Assembly: GCF_003814875.1 (NCBI RefSeq)
Contig: NZ_RKQF01000001.1
Location: 2,356,001 to 2,420,000, forward strand
Direction: 5' to 3'
Source: Streptomyces sp. Ag109_O5-1
GTDB taxonomy: Bacteria > Actinomycetota > Actinomycetes > Streptomycetales > Streptomycetaceae
DNA length: 64,000 nucleotides
The translations under genes were made by a program, and so were the position numbers. This document shows positions 26,779 through 35,023 of the stretch, in pieces; the first letter of the stretch is position 1; each line of letters begins with the position of its first letter. Below the pieces are notes generated by a model. The model saw only the letters and a list, made by a program, of their open reading frames with translations. It was not told the origin of the DNA and made no database searches.

Positions 26779-29282
26779 GCACGATCGAGCTGACCGAGTT
26801 CGAGCTGCGGGACCTGCCGCCCGGCGAGGGCAACCCGATCGAGTTGACCCACGACGCCTCCGGTCCGTGGCTGCCCGCCGCCGTGCCGGGCGGTGTCCAC
26901 GAGGCACTGATGGCCGCCGGCCGCCTGGTCGATCCTCTACTCGGCGACCACGAACCGGATGCCGCGTGGATCGAGGGGCGCGACTGGTGGTTCCGCACGC
27001 GGTTCCGCGAGCCCGCGTGCACCGGCCAAGAGCGCGTCCGGCTGATCTTCGACGGACTCGACACGATCGCCGACGTCTGGCTCGACGGCACGCTGCTCGG
27101 TCACCACGAGAACCAGTTCGCCCCCGTCTGTTTCGACGTGACCGCAAGGCTCGAATCCGATGCCGACGAGACGCATGTGCTTCTCGTGCGCTTCGCCCCG
27201 CCCATTCCGGCCGACGCGGAGCAGGCGTCCGGCACTGGGCCACGCGGTCCGCTCCAGCTGGTGCGGCACCTGCGCAAGGCGGCGTTCTCCTGGGGCTGGG
27301 ACTTCGCGCCACGAGTGCCGTCGATCGGCGTGTGGCGGCCGGCGCGACTGGCTCTGGAGCGCGGCGCGGCGATCACTGGCCACCACGTCGGTCTCACCGA
27401 GTTGGCGGCGGACCATTCCGCCGCGGTCGTTCGGATGAGCGTCGACGTCGACGTGTTCGCGGCGACCATCGCGACCGCGGCGTTCACGCTCACCGCCCCG
27501 GACGGCCGTGAGTTGCGCGCAGCCGCTGCCGTCGCCGACGGCGCCGCGTCCGTCGAGCTCGACCTCGACCACCCGGCACTGTGGTGGACGCACGACCTCG
27601 GCGACCAGCCCCTGCACCAGGTGCGGATCGAACTGCACGCCGATGGTGCTCTGGTGGACGCCCGCGACGACCGCGTCGGCCTCCGGACGATCGCCGTGGA
27701 TCGTTCCCCGGAGCCCGTCGAGGGCGGCCGACTGTTCCAGTTCGTGCTCAACGGAGTTCCCCTGTTCGCGCGCGGAGCCAACTGGGTGCCGCCCAGCCCC
27801 TTCGTCGGGTCCGCCGATCCCGGTCTGCTGCGCGACCGCGTCCTCCGTGCCTGCCAAGGCAATCTCACGATGCTGCGGGTCTGGGGCGGCGGCGTGTACG
27901 AACACGATGCCTTCTACCGCGCGTGCGACGAGCTGGGAGTGCTGGTCTGGCAGGACTTCATGTTCGCGTGCGTCGACTATCCCGGTGAGGACGCGACCTT
28001 CCGCGCCGAGGTCGACGCCGAAGCACGGGCCCAGGTCGCGCGGCTGCGCAACCGCGCGTGCCTGGCTCTGTGGTGCGGCAACAACGAAGTGGAGATCATC
28101 CATCTGCTCACCAACGGCGGGCGGGAGGCCGGCGACTGGGGACGCCGGATCTTCCACGAGGTGCTGCCGCGGGCGGTGGCCGAGATCGACGGGCTCGTGT
28201 CCTACTGGCCGGGAAGTCCTTGGGGCGAAGGCGGTCCGCACGGAGTCAACGGCGTCCTCGACGGTGACCGCCACGACTGGGAGGTCTGGCACGGGCTGGT
28301 CATTCCCGGCTTCACACACGGATCCGACAGTTACCCGACGCGGGGCGACGCCCGCCACTACCGACGCTACGCTGACGACACCGCGCGCTTCGCCAGCGAG
28401 TTCGGCATCATGTCGGCCCCGGATCGGGGAACCCTCGACCGGTGGCTGCCGGGCATCGCCCTGCACGACACGACCTTCGACAGGCACCTCACCGACCGTC
28501 CGGTGACCAAGCTCGACGAACTGTTCGCGGTGACCACGGGAATACCCGGCGACCTCGACGAGTACGTCGCGCTCTCCCAGGCGGTGCAGGCCGAGGCGAT
28601 GACCTTCGCCGTGGAGCACTTCCGCCGCCGGCAGCCGCGAACCGCGGGCGCCCTGGTCTGGCAGTTCAACGACACCTGGCCGGCGATGACCTGGTCGCTC
28701 GTCGACGTCGACGGCGTGCCGAAGGCCGCCTACCACGCCCTCGCCCGGGCATCGGCGCCGCTGGTCGTGAGCTTCATGCCCACGGCCGACGACGGCCTGC
28801 AACTCTGGCTGGTCAACAACACCCGGCTGCCCGCACGCGTGCGGGTCGACGTGGAGTTGGGCACCTTCGACGGACTCGAGCGCGACATCATGTGCGTCAC
28901 GGGCACCGCCGAGCCCGCGACCTCGACCGTGATCTGGACCGGCCGAGTCAGCCGGGATGCCCGCCACTACGCGTGGGCCGCCAGCCCTGACGGCGCTTTT
29001 CCGCCCGCGCGCCGGCACTTCGCCGAGCTCGGCGACCTCGAACTCGGCGACGGCCGTGTCGACGTGACGGTGGTCCACGGCGGCGTCGATCTGGTGTCCC
29101 ACGGCTACAGCTACGGCGTGCGGATCTCGCACCCGGAACCGGCGATGCGGCTCGACGACAACCATTTCGACCTCCGCAACGGCGAACGCCGCTTCGTCGG
29201 AATCCACGGCGTCGACCCGGCGACGGTCACCGTGACCACCACGACCCCACACTCCCGTGCCAGCCGGGAGCGAACCGTATGA
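26775..29282 (+). CDS. Glycoside hydrolase family 2 beta-mannosidase
   Basis: 835 residues, translationally coupled (ATGA) to the MFS gene. A jelly-roll sugar-binding start (WLPAAVPGGVHEALMAAGRL, DWWFRTRF, RVRLIFDGLDTIADVWLDG) is followed by an Ig-like domain and the TIM barrel. The barrel holds acid/base E438 in WCGNNEVE and nucleophile E542 in FASEFGIM; WQDFMFACVDYPGED and QFNDTWPAMTWS are further mannosidase marks. There is no signal peptide, so it works inside the cell on imported beta-mannosides. Confidence 0.88.
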   Translation: MSTIELTEFELRDLPPGEGNPIELTHDASGPWLPAAVPGGVHEALMAAGRLVDPLLGDHEPDAAWIEGRDWWFRTRFREPACTGQERVRLIFDGLDTIADVWLDGTLLGHHENQFAPVCFDVTARLESDADETHVLLVRFAPPIPADAEQASGTGPRGPLQLVRHLRKAAFSWGWDFAPRVPSIGVWRPARLALERGAAITGHHVGLTELAADHSAAVVRMSVDVDVFAATIATAAFTLTAPDGRELRAAAAVADGAASVELDLDHPALWWTHDLGDQPLHQVRIELHADGALVDARDDRVGLRTIAVDRSPEPVEGGRLFQFVLNGVPLFARGANWVPPSPFVGSADPGLLRDRVLRACQGNLTMLRVWGGGVYEHDAFYRACDELGVLVWQDFMFACVDYPGEDATFRAEVDAEARAQVARLRNRACLALWCGNNEVEIIHLLTNGGREAGDWGRRIFHEVLPRAVAEIDGLVSYWPGSPWGEGGPHGVNGVLDGDRHDWEVWHGLVIPGFTHGSDSYPTRGDARHYRRYADDTARFASEFGIMSAPDRGTLDRWLPGIALHDTTFDRHLTDRPVTKLDELFAVTTGIPGDLDEYVALSQAVQAEAMTFAVEHFRRRQPRTAGALVWQFNDTWPAMTWSLVDVDGVPKAAYHALARASAPLVVSFMPTADDGLQLWLVNNTRLPARVRVDVELGTFDGLERDIMCVTGTAEPATSTVIWTGRVSRDARHYAWAASPDGAFPPARRHFAELGDLELGDGRVDVTVVHGGVDLVSHGYSYGVRISHPEPAMRLDDNHFDLRNGERRFVGIHGVDPATVTVTTTTPHSRASRERTV

Positions 29283-30751
29283 GCGAGCACGTGACGACCC
29301 GGATCTCCACCGGGACGCTGCGTGGAGTGCGGGCGGACGGCATCGACCGCTACCTCGGAATCCCTTACGCCGCAGCACCAATCGGCGACCTGCGATTCCG
29401 CGAGCCGCAGCCGGCGCCGGCCTGGGACGGCGTCCGGGACGCGACGACGACGGGCCCCACCGCGCCCCAGATCCCCTATGGACCCGTCACGGCACAGTTC
29501 CTCGCGAACGTGATCTCACCCGGCGACGGGTACCTCAACCTCAACATCTGGGCACCCGTCGGCGCAGCGAGCCGTCCCGTCATGGTGTGGGTGCACGGCG
29601 GGTCGTTCGCGCACGGCTCGAATGCCCTCGACGGCTACGACGGCAGCGCGTTCGCGCGTGACGGCATCGTCCTCGTGTCGATCAACTACCGACTCGGCAC
29701 CGAGGGTTTCTCCGTGCTGCCGGGCGTGCCCGCGAACCTCGGCCTCACCGACATCGCCGCCGCGTTACGCTGGGTACGCGCCGAGATCGCCGCGTTCGGC
29801 GGCGATCCCCACAACGTCACGGCGTTCGGCGAGTCGGCGGGTGCGAGCGCCGTCGGCGACCTGCTCGGCAGCCCACATGCCGTGGAGCTGTTCGACAAGG
29901 CGATCCTGCAGAGCGGCACTCCCTCGGCGGTGCACCCCGAGCGCGCCGGCCGGATCACGCGCCGCACCGCCAAACGGCTCGGCATCCCGGCCACCCGCGA
30001 GGCATTCGCGGCCGAGCCCTCGTCGCGACTGCTGGCGGCCGAGGCCGCGCTCACCGCGAACTCCTCGCCCGTCTCGGCCGGCCTCGGCTTCCAGGCGGCG
30101 ATCTCCGAGCCGCTCCTGCCCCGCGAGCCGCTACAGGCGATCCTCGACGGCGCCGGCGACTCGATCCCTGTGATGCTCGGCTGGAACGCCGAGGAGACAC
30201 GACTGTGGCTCGTGCCCTCCGGGTTGCAGGACCGCATCGGCCGCCTCCTGTTCACCGCCGTGCGACTCCGGTTCCGGATCGGACGCCGCATCCTCCGCGC
30301 CTATCGCGCGGCCTTCCCCGCCGCCAGTCGAGGGCAACTGCTCGGCGAGTTCGCCACCGACTTCATTCTCCGCCTGCCCTTCCACCGGATCGGCGACCAC
30401 CGGCTGGCCCGCCAGGCCGCGTCGACCCACCTCTACGAGTTCGCCTGGCGCACCCCCGTCGGCGACCTCGGCGCCGCACACGCCCTCGAGATCGGCTTCG
30501 TCTTCGACCAGCTGACCTCCCCCGACTGGATCAGGTTGGCCGGCGCCGAGGCGCCCCAATCCCTGGCCGACGCCATGCACGCCGCCTGGGTCCGCTTCGC
30601 GACGACCGGCGACCCCGGCTGGCGCGCCTGGGACTCGAACCGCCCCGTGATGGTCTTCGACAGCCCGTCCTCCCGGGTCGTCGACAACCCACGCGAGGCG
30701 ATCCTGTCCGCATGGCGGCGACGCGCCGAAAACACGTCTCCAGCAAGGTGA
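29279..30751 (+). CDS. Carboxylesterase type B
   Basis: 490 residues, coupled to the mannosidase by another ATGA overlap. Alpha/beta hydrolase with oxyanion HGGSFAHGS, nucleophile S186 in FGESAGAS and catalytic H401 in GAAHALEIGFVF. The start TTRISTGTLRGVRADGIDRY and YLGIPYAAAPIGDLRFREP is typical. It may deacylate an acetylated sugar or an antibiotic; the operon context favours a glycoside-linked ester, but that is a guess. Confidence 0.85.
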   Translation: MSEHVTTRISTGTLRGVRADGIDRYLGIPYAAAPIGDLRFREPQPAPAWDGVRDATTTGPTAPQIPYGPVTAQFLANVISPGDGYLNLNIWAPVGAASRPVMVWVHGGSFAHGSNALDGYDGSAFARDGIVLVSINYRLGTEGFSVLPGVPANLGLTDIAAALRWVRAEIAAFGGDPHNVTAFGESAGASAVGDLLGSPHAVELFDKAILQSGTPSAVHPERAGRITRRTAKRLGIPATREAFAAEPSSRLLAAEAALTANSSPVSAGLGFQAAISEPLLPREPLQAILDGAGDSIPVMLGWNAEETRLWLVPSGLQDRIGRLLFTAVRLRFRIGRRILRAYRAAFPAASRGQLLGEFATDFILRLPFHRIGDHRLARQAASTHLYEFAWRTPVGDLGAAHALEIGFVFDQLTSPDWIRLAGAEAPQSLADAMHAAWVRFATTGDPGWRAWDSNRPVMVFDSPSSRVVDNPREAILSAWRRRAENTSPAR

Positions 30752-30756
30752 CCATC

Positions 30757-30993
30757 TCATGAGTCGGGCCTGCTCAGGGCGAAGGCCCGTTCCGCGGTGG
30801 CATGGCTGATGTGGTCCCGCTGGTTGTCGGTGAGCGGCGCGGTGCGCAGGAACTCGATGGCGTCGCCGGTGTTCTCGTATGGCGTGTCGATGGCGAACAT
30901 GATCCTGTCGTCGCCGATGGCCGTGCGGGCGAGGTCGAGGACGTCGGGGTCGTCGATGCCGCTGGTGGTGAGGACGAAGTTGCGGCGGAAGAA
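30757..30993 (-). pseudogene. Amidohydrolase (decarboxylase-like) C-terminal fragment
   Basis: The reverse frame reads FFRRNFVLTTSGIDDPDVLD, RIMFAIDTPYENTGDAIEFL and ATAERAFALS, then a stop. This is the last ~78 residues of an amidohydrolase-2 family member; the DTPYEN block holds the conserved catalytic-region Asp. The N-terminal ~250 residues, including metal ligands, are absent; sequence changes abruptly near 30994. Confidence 0.7.
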
Positions 30994-31256
30994 CTACTGT
31001 ACTGAGTCTGAATGGTCGGGGTGATCATGGAGGTTGGGGTTGCGGACTGCTGGCGATTGACTGCGCGCGGGCGCGTTCTGGCGCACATGAGTGAGTGTTC
31101 GGGCTGCGGCGTGTGCGACCGCACAGCATGCGCACGCGGCCGCCGTCACCACGGGGCAGAACGAAGGTTCCTCTGCCGAATGTGTGACCTTTCCTGGCGG
31201 TGGTCGTTGGGTGCGGTGACGGGTTCTTCGGGGGACGCTGGGACGGGGGTGGAGGG

Positions 31257-31517
31257 ATGGGCGGGCTGCGGGAGCTGGCGGCGCCGTTCGTGGTCCCCGG
31301 TCCCTCGGGAGTCGCGATCCGTGACCGGCTCAAGGGGCTGACTGCCGAGGACGAGAAGGTGCTGCGCCTGGTCGGTGATCATCTGGGCATGCTCGCCTCC
31401 CGGGACCTGAGGGCCCGCTGCGCGGCCGCGGAGCATGCCGCGGGGCAGTGGGCGCAGCGCAAGCGGGCCCTGACCGATTTACCGACTCTCGATGTGTGCG
31501 GGTGGACTCTGAACTGA
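31257..31517 (+). pseudogene. TnpB (IS200/IS605-type) N-terminal fragment
   Basis: The forward frame reads VVPGPSGVAIRDRLKGLTAE, DEKVLRLVGDHLGMLASRDL and AAGQWAQRKRAL before running into an unrelated stop. I recognise this as the start of actinobacterial TnpB-related transposases; the RuvC nuclease part is missing. Confidence 0.5.
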
Positions 31518-31627
31518 GGTGATGCGGCGCGTAGATGTCCGTGACGGTTTTGAGCCGCCCGTCAAAGCAGCGGCTTTGCGCGTTGCACCTCGGCGGTCAG
31601 GGCGCGGATACCGTCTGCAGAGTGCCG

Positions 31628-32584
31628 TCACTTCCCGTCCTGAGTCGGTTGCGGCGAGGGGGCGGGGCTGGGCGCCGTCGCGGGCCGGCGCGAGATAGCG
31701 CCGATCTGCCAGGTGGCGGCGTACAGCAGCAGTACGACCGCGAACGAAGCGCCCGCTCTCTTGGCGGCCCCGGTCAACACGCCTTCGGCGAGGGTCCCCC
31801 ACGGAGCTTGGACCATCTTGGAGGGATAGGTGGTATCGATCACGCCGTCTCCCCGGTCGACGGTAGTCGGGTGGCTGTAGTCCACTTCAGTCACATAGCG
31901 GTAGGCGTTGAAGTCGTCACGGGCGTTGACGGCGCCGCCCAGCACGGGTGCCGCAACCAGCAGAGTCACCACGCTCCACCGCATGACGGGACCCAGGCGG
32001 GCAACGGTGTCGGTGCCGCCGTGGGTGCGCAGACGGTCCCGGCGCCGCCAAAGATGCCAGCCGACGGCCGCCAGGCCGAAGGCGGTGCTCGCCAACTGCA
32101 GCAGCCGGGCGACCGTCAAGCCTCCCAGGGCCGAGGCGCGCAGCGGCTGCACGTGGGTGACCAGGAAGCCGTCGCCGTGGGTGAAGGAGTCCCACGCGAG
32201 GTGGGAGGCGATACCGATCAGGGCGGAGACCAGTAGCCACATGGTGTAGCGGACCTTGGCCGGCAGGCCGGTTGTCCGCTCGGGTTCCGGAAGGCGGAGG
32301 CCGGATGGGAGCAGTGCTGTGATCGGCGCGCGCAGCATCCGGTAGGCGGCGACCAGACCGATGGCAAGGGGCAGACTGACCACCAGGCCCACACTGAGCG
32401 AGTGAGTCTCCGTGGCGTTGAGGAGCGGCCCGTACCAGTCCTTGGGGCTGGTCTCGGACACGCCGATGGCGTCCAGGAAGTACGGGATGTCGGGTGCCAT
32501 GGCACCCGCGACCAGAGACGCCGGAACGAAGGGCCGACGCATCAGCGGCAGCACTGCTGCGGGGTGGGACAAGGTGAACGGCAA
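31628..32584 (-). CDS. DUF4184 family membrane protein
   Basis: 318 residues with a TTG start at 32584. The N-terminus MPFTLSHPAAVLPLMRRP and PASLVAGAMAPDIPYFL is diagnostic of DUF4184. There are about six membrane segments with conserved His/Asp positions (SHLAWDSFTHGDGF), reminiscent of metal-dependent membrane hydrolases, but no function is established. It stands alone, between a TnpB fragment and the PadR unit. Confidence 0.8.
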   Translation of the reverse strand: MPFTLSHPAAVLPLMRRPFVPASLVAGAMAPDIPYFLDAIGVSETSPKDWYGPLLNATETHSLSVGLVVSLPLAIGLVAAYRMLRAPITALLPSGLRLPEPERTTGLPAKVRYTMWLLVSALIGIASHLAWDSFTHGDGFLVTHVQPLRASALGGLTVARLLQLASTAFGLAAVGWHLWRRRDRLRTHGGTDTVARLGPVMRWSVVTLLVAAPVLGGAVNARDDFNAYRYVTEVDYSHPTTVDRGDGVIDTTYPSKMVQAPWGTLAEGVLTGAAKRAGASFAVVLLLYAATWQIGAISRRPATAPSPAPSPQPTQDGK

Positions 32585-32816
32585 CTCGATGATCTTCTCT
32601 GCTCGGAAGGGACCGGGCGGGGGTCAGTGCACGTCGCGCTGCGGGCGCCCTTTCGCTGGGGGCACCACCCGAGATCGCACGGCTGGCCCAGACAGCACTC
32701 CCGGATAGAACGCTGGACAGAGTATTCATCTCAACGGACTATTGCAACGTGTGCGGAGCACGGTGTGCTGCCGGCATGGAAGCCGTCAGGCAAGACACAT
32801 GGTCGGCACGGCAAAG

Positions 32817-32842
32817 CCGGCCGCCCGTTGGCGGGCGGCCGG
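32817..32842 (-). terminator. Hairpin terminator of the PadR/membrane protein unit
   Basis: A perfect 11-bp GC stem (ccggccgcccg / cgggcggccgg) with a TTGG loop, 16 bp after the stop of the membrane-protein gene. Confidence 0.75.
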
Positions 32843-32857
32843 AAAGTGAAGGCGGGG

Positions 32858-33745
32858 TCAGCGTCGGCGGCGCACTGCCTGGAAGAACGCGGTGAGCGCG
32901 GCCACGACCGACAGCAGGAGAAGAGTGCCGAGGACGGGCCGGAGATCGCCCCAGGCAGTCGCGTAGGAGTAGGCGACCAGCGGCGGAGAGGCCACGGCCA
33001 TCGCGCCCATCTCACGCAGACCTGAGGAACGTGCGCGGAGGGCGAGGACGGCCCCCGTGAAGGCGAGGACCAGCATCGGCCAGGCGCCGTAGTCCGTGGT
33101 CACGCCGAAGGCCCCTGTATAGGTCCCTGCATCCACGGCGACGACGGGAAACCACCCCGCGGCAGCCATGGCTCCGGCCGCCGCCGACAGTCGCCTGTCA
33201 CCGCGTCGGTCCGGAGGGCAGGCGAGGACGACGGCGACGGTCAGCAACGCCACGACCGGAGCGATGGCCCCGTCGTCGTACACGTGTGCGCCGGCAGCCC
33301 ACTGCACGGCCGTCCCCAGCAGCCCGCACACGGCCACCCCCACGCCCGGCCCCCACCGGCCGGTCAAGGCCATGACCGCGCCGACGCACACCAGCAGTGA
33401 GAGCAGCATGTACAGGGTCCACGCACCATCCATGGCGGAGAGCTGTACCCATACCGGGGCCGGCGAGAGAACAAGCCCGGCGTACCAGCTCGACAGATGC
33501 AGCCCGCTGGCCACCGCACCGGCCGCCAGTGCGAACGGGGCAGCCAGGGCGAAGAAGCGCCCCGCAGGCGCCGCCGGGTCAAGCCCCAGCCGAACCCGCA
33601 GGGCGTGCGCGGCCAGGTCGGCGTCCGCACGCAGCCGGGCCGGACACGGCATGTCCGCCGTCATCTCCCGGTGCACGTCGATGATTTCCTGCCCGTAAGC
33701 AGCCCGGTATGCGGCCGGATACAGACGGACGAGGGGATCGCTCAC
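32858..33745 (-). CDS. Membrane protein following a PadR regulator
   Basis: 295 residues, GTG start overlapping the PadR stop. The soluble N-terminus (VRLYPAAYRAAYGQEIIDVH) is the pattern of membrane proteins encoded next to PadR regulators in Streptomyces; about seven to eight hydrophobic helices follow. Probably the regulated target of the PadR repressor. No enzymatic motif is seen. Confidence 0.75.
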   Translation of the reverse strand: MSDPLVRLYPAAYRAAYGQEIIDVHREMTADMPCPARLRADADLAAHALRVRLGLDPAAPAGRFFALAAPFALAAGAVASGLHLSSWYAGLVLSPAPVWVQLSAMDGAWTLYMLLSLLVCVGAVMALTGRWGPGVGVAVCGLLGTAVQWAAGAHVYDDGAIAPVVALLTVAVVLACPPDRRGDRRLSAAAGAMAAAGWFPVVAVDAGTYTGAFGVTTDYGAWPMLVLAFTGAVLALRARSSGLREMGAMAVASPPLVAYSYATAWGDLRPVLGTLLLLSVVAALTAFFQAVRRRR

Positions 33746-34077
33746 GCGGGCGCCGCCGCACCGTCGGCCAGACGCCGCCTGACCTCCCGGACAGTCGCGG
33801 CCAGCCGCTCCGCCTCGGCCTCCAGCCTCTCCCGCCCGGCGGGAGCGAGAGCGAAGATACGACGAGCCCGGCCGCCCACCACATCCTCACGCTCCACCTG
33901 GATCAAACCCTCCGCCAGCAGCCTGTCCAGCGCCCCGTAGAGCGCCCCGGTACGCGGCGCCACTCGGCCGTCGGTGATGGTCTTGACCTCCTGGGCGATG
34001 GCATACCCGTGCCGAGGGGAATTCGCCAGCGCCGTCAGCAGCAGCAGGGCTAGCTCCTGCATTCCTCGTCCGCTCAT
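33742..34077 (-). CDS. PadR-family transcriptional regulator
   Basis: 111 residues from ATG 34077 (MSGRGMQELALLLLTALANS). The winged helix includes PRHGYAIAQEVKTITDGRVA, TGALYGALDRLLAEGLIQVE and GRARRIFALAPAGRERLEAE, a complete small PadR. It overlaps the membrane protein gene by 4 nt (GTGA), so the pair is one transcript. Confidence 0.88.
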   Translation of the reverse strand: MSGRGMQELALLLLTALANSPRHGYAIAQEVKTITDGRVAPRTGALYGALDRLLAEGLIQVEREDVVGGRARRIFALAPAGRERLEAEAERLAATVREVRRRLADGAAAPA

Positions 34078-34423
34078 ATCGACAGAATATTCCGCCCGAC
34101 GGACCCTCGGTGGGCTGGAGCCGCGGCGGTCTCGTCCTCGCGGGTGCGTGGGCCGGGCACCGTCGCCGCCCGGGCGGTCAGGTCCAGGTCGAGGCGGCTG
34201 TTCATGCCAAACTCGAACCGGCCGTAGGGGGTCACGTGCGTCCAGAACGCGGGGACAAGGCCCGACGATCCGCATCGGTGAGTGTCTCGGCCCACTTCGG
34301 AAAACGGGTGACGGCTCCGCTAATGCGGAACCCAAGATCAACTATTGACGGCTTCCGGGCTCACCTCGGCGACACCCCCAGACGAACCCACGGACGTCTG
34401 CACTGAACGCAGCCCTCAGCCCG
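34078..34423. other. 346 bp with only a possible transposase relic
   Basis: The reverse frame near 34170-34260 contains FWTHVTPYGRFEFGMNSRLD, which resembles the extreme C-terminus of some actinobacterial transposases (possibly Tn3-type). It is too short to be sure. Nothing else was recognised. Confidence 0.3.
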
Positions 34424-35023
34424 CTACCGCGAAAATCCGGTCCGATCCTCCTCGCGGGCCTGTTCGAGAAGTTGGGCTTCGAGGTCGGCGATGCGCTTCT
34501 CGGCGAAGCGCAGGTTGGAGCGGGCGCCTTCGAGTCGCTCCTGGAGTGAGCGGTGCTCTCGCGTCATCTGGTCCAGACGGCGCTTGAGGGAGGTGTTCTC
34601 GGTGCGGAGGGCTGGGGCGGATTCCGCGGGGGCACTCTGTTCAACGTCTCGGAGCTGGCCCATCAGTTCGCCGATCCGCTTGCGCTGGGTGAAGACGGTC
34701 TCCTGGGTGCGGGTGAGTGCCTCCTCGGCGTTGAGTGCGCGCTCGCGCCAGGATGCTTCGATGCGCTCGTGTTCCTGCTGGGCTCCTTGATCACGCCGTT
34801 GTCGGGCGTCGGCGACGGCTGCTTGGACCAGGGCTCGTGCGTCCGTGTTCTCGTAGCAGAAGGTGGCGGACACTCCCGCTCGCTCGGCGATGGCTCGGAC
34901 GTTGAGCCGTCTGCGTTCGCGGCGAAGCTGCGTGATGGCCTTCTCTAGCTGGGTCAGTTTGTTGCGGGTCTGGCGGCGGCGAGCGGCGATCGCGGCCGCT
35001 GGGGGGTTGGCAGCGGATGTCAT
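34424..35023 (-). CDS. DUF6262 protein, partner of a tyrosine recombinase
   Basis: 199 residues. The N-terminal part looks like a TetR-type HTH (LNVRAIAERAGVSATFCYEN) and residues ~85-190 form a long coiled coil (QRKRIGELMGQLRDVE, RTENTSLKRRLDQMTREHRS). Proteins of this type lie last in Tn554-like recombinase operons. The start overlaps the recombinase stop (ATGA), the usual arrangement. Its exact role in recombination is not known to me. Confidence 0.7.
   Translation of the reverse strand: MTSAANPPAAAIAARRRQTRNKLTQLEKAITQLRRERRRLNVRAIAERAGVSATFCYENTDARALVQAAVADARQRRDQGAQQEHERIEASWRERALNAEEALTRTQETVFTQRKRIGELMGQLRDVEQSAPAESAPALRTENTSLKRRLDQMTREHRSLQERLEGARSNLRFAEKRIADLEAQLLEQAREEDRTGFSR

Noticed and set aside
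26833..29282. One 1149-codon protein from 25833 to 29282
   Set aside because: The frame before 26775 is a shadow of the MFS gene; the true mannosidase start overlaps the MFS stop by 4 nt.
26937..29381. 814-codon reverse frame opposite the beta-mannosidase
   Set aside because: Shadow of a strongly supported GH2 gene with both catalytic glutamates on the other strand.
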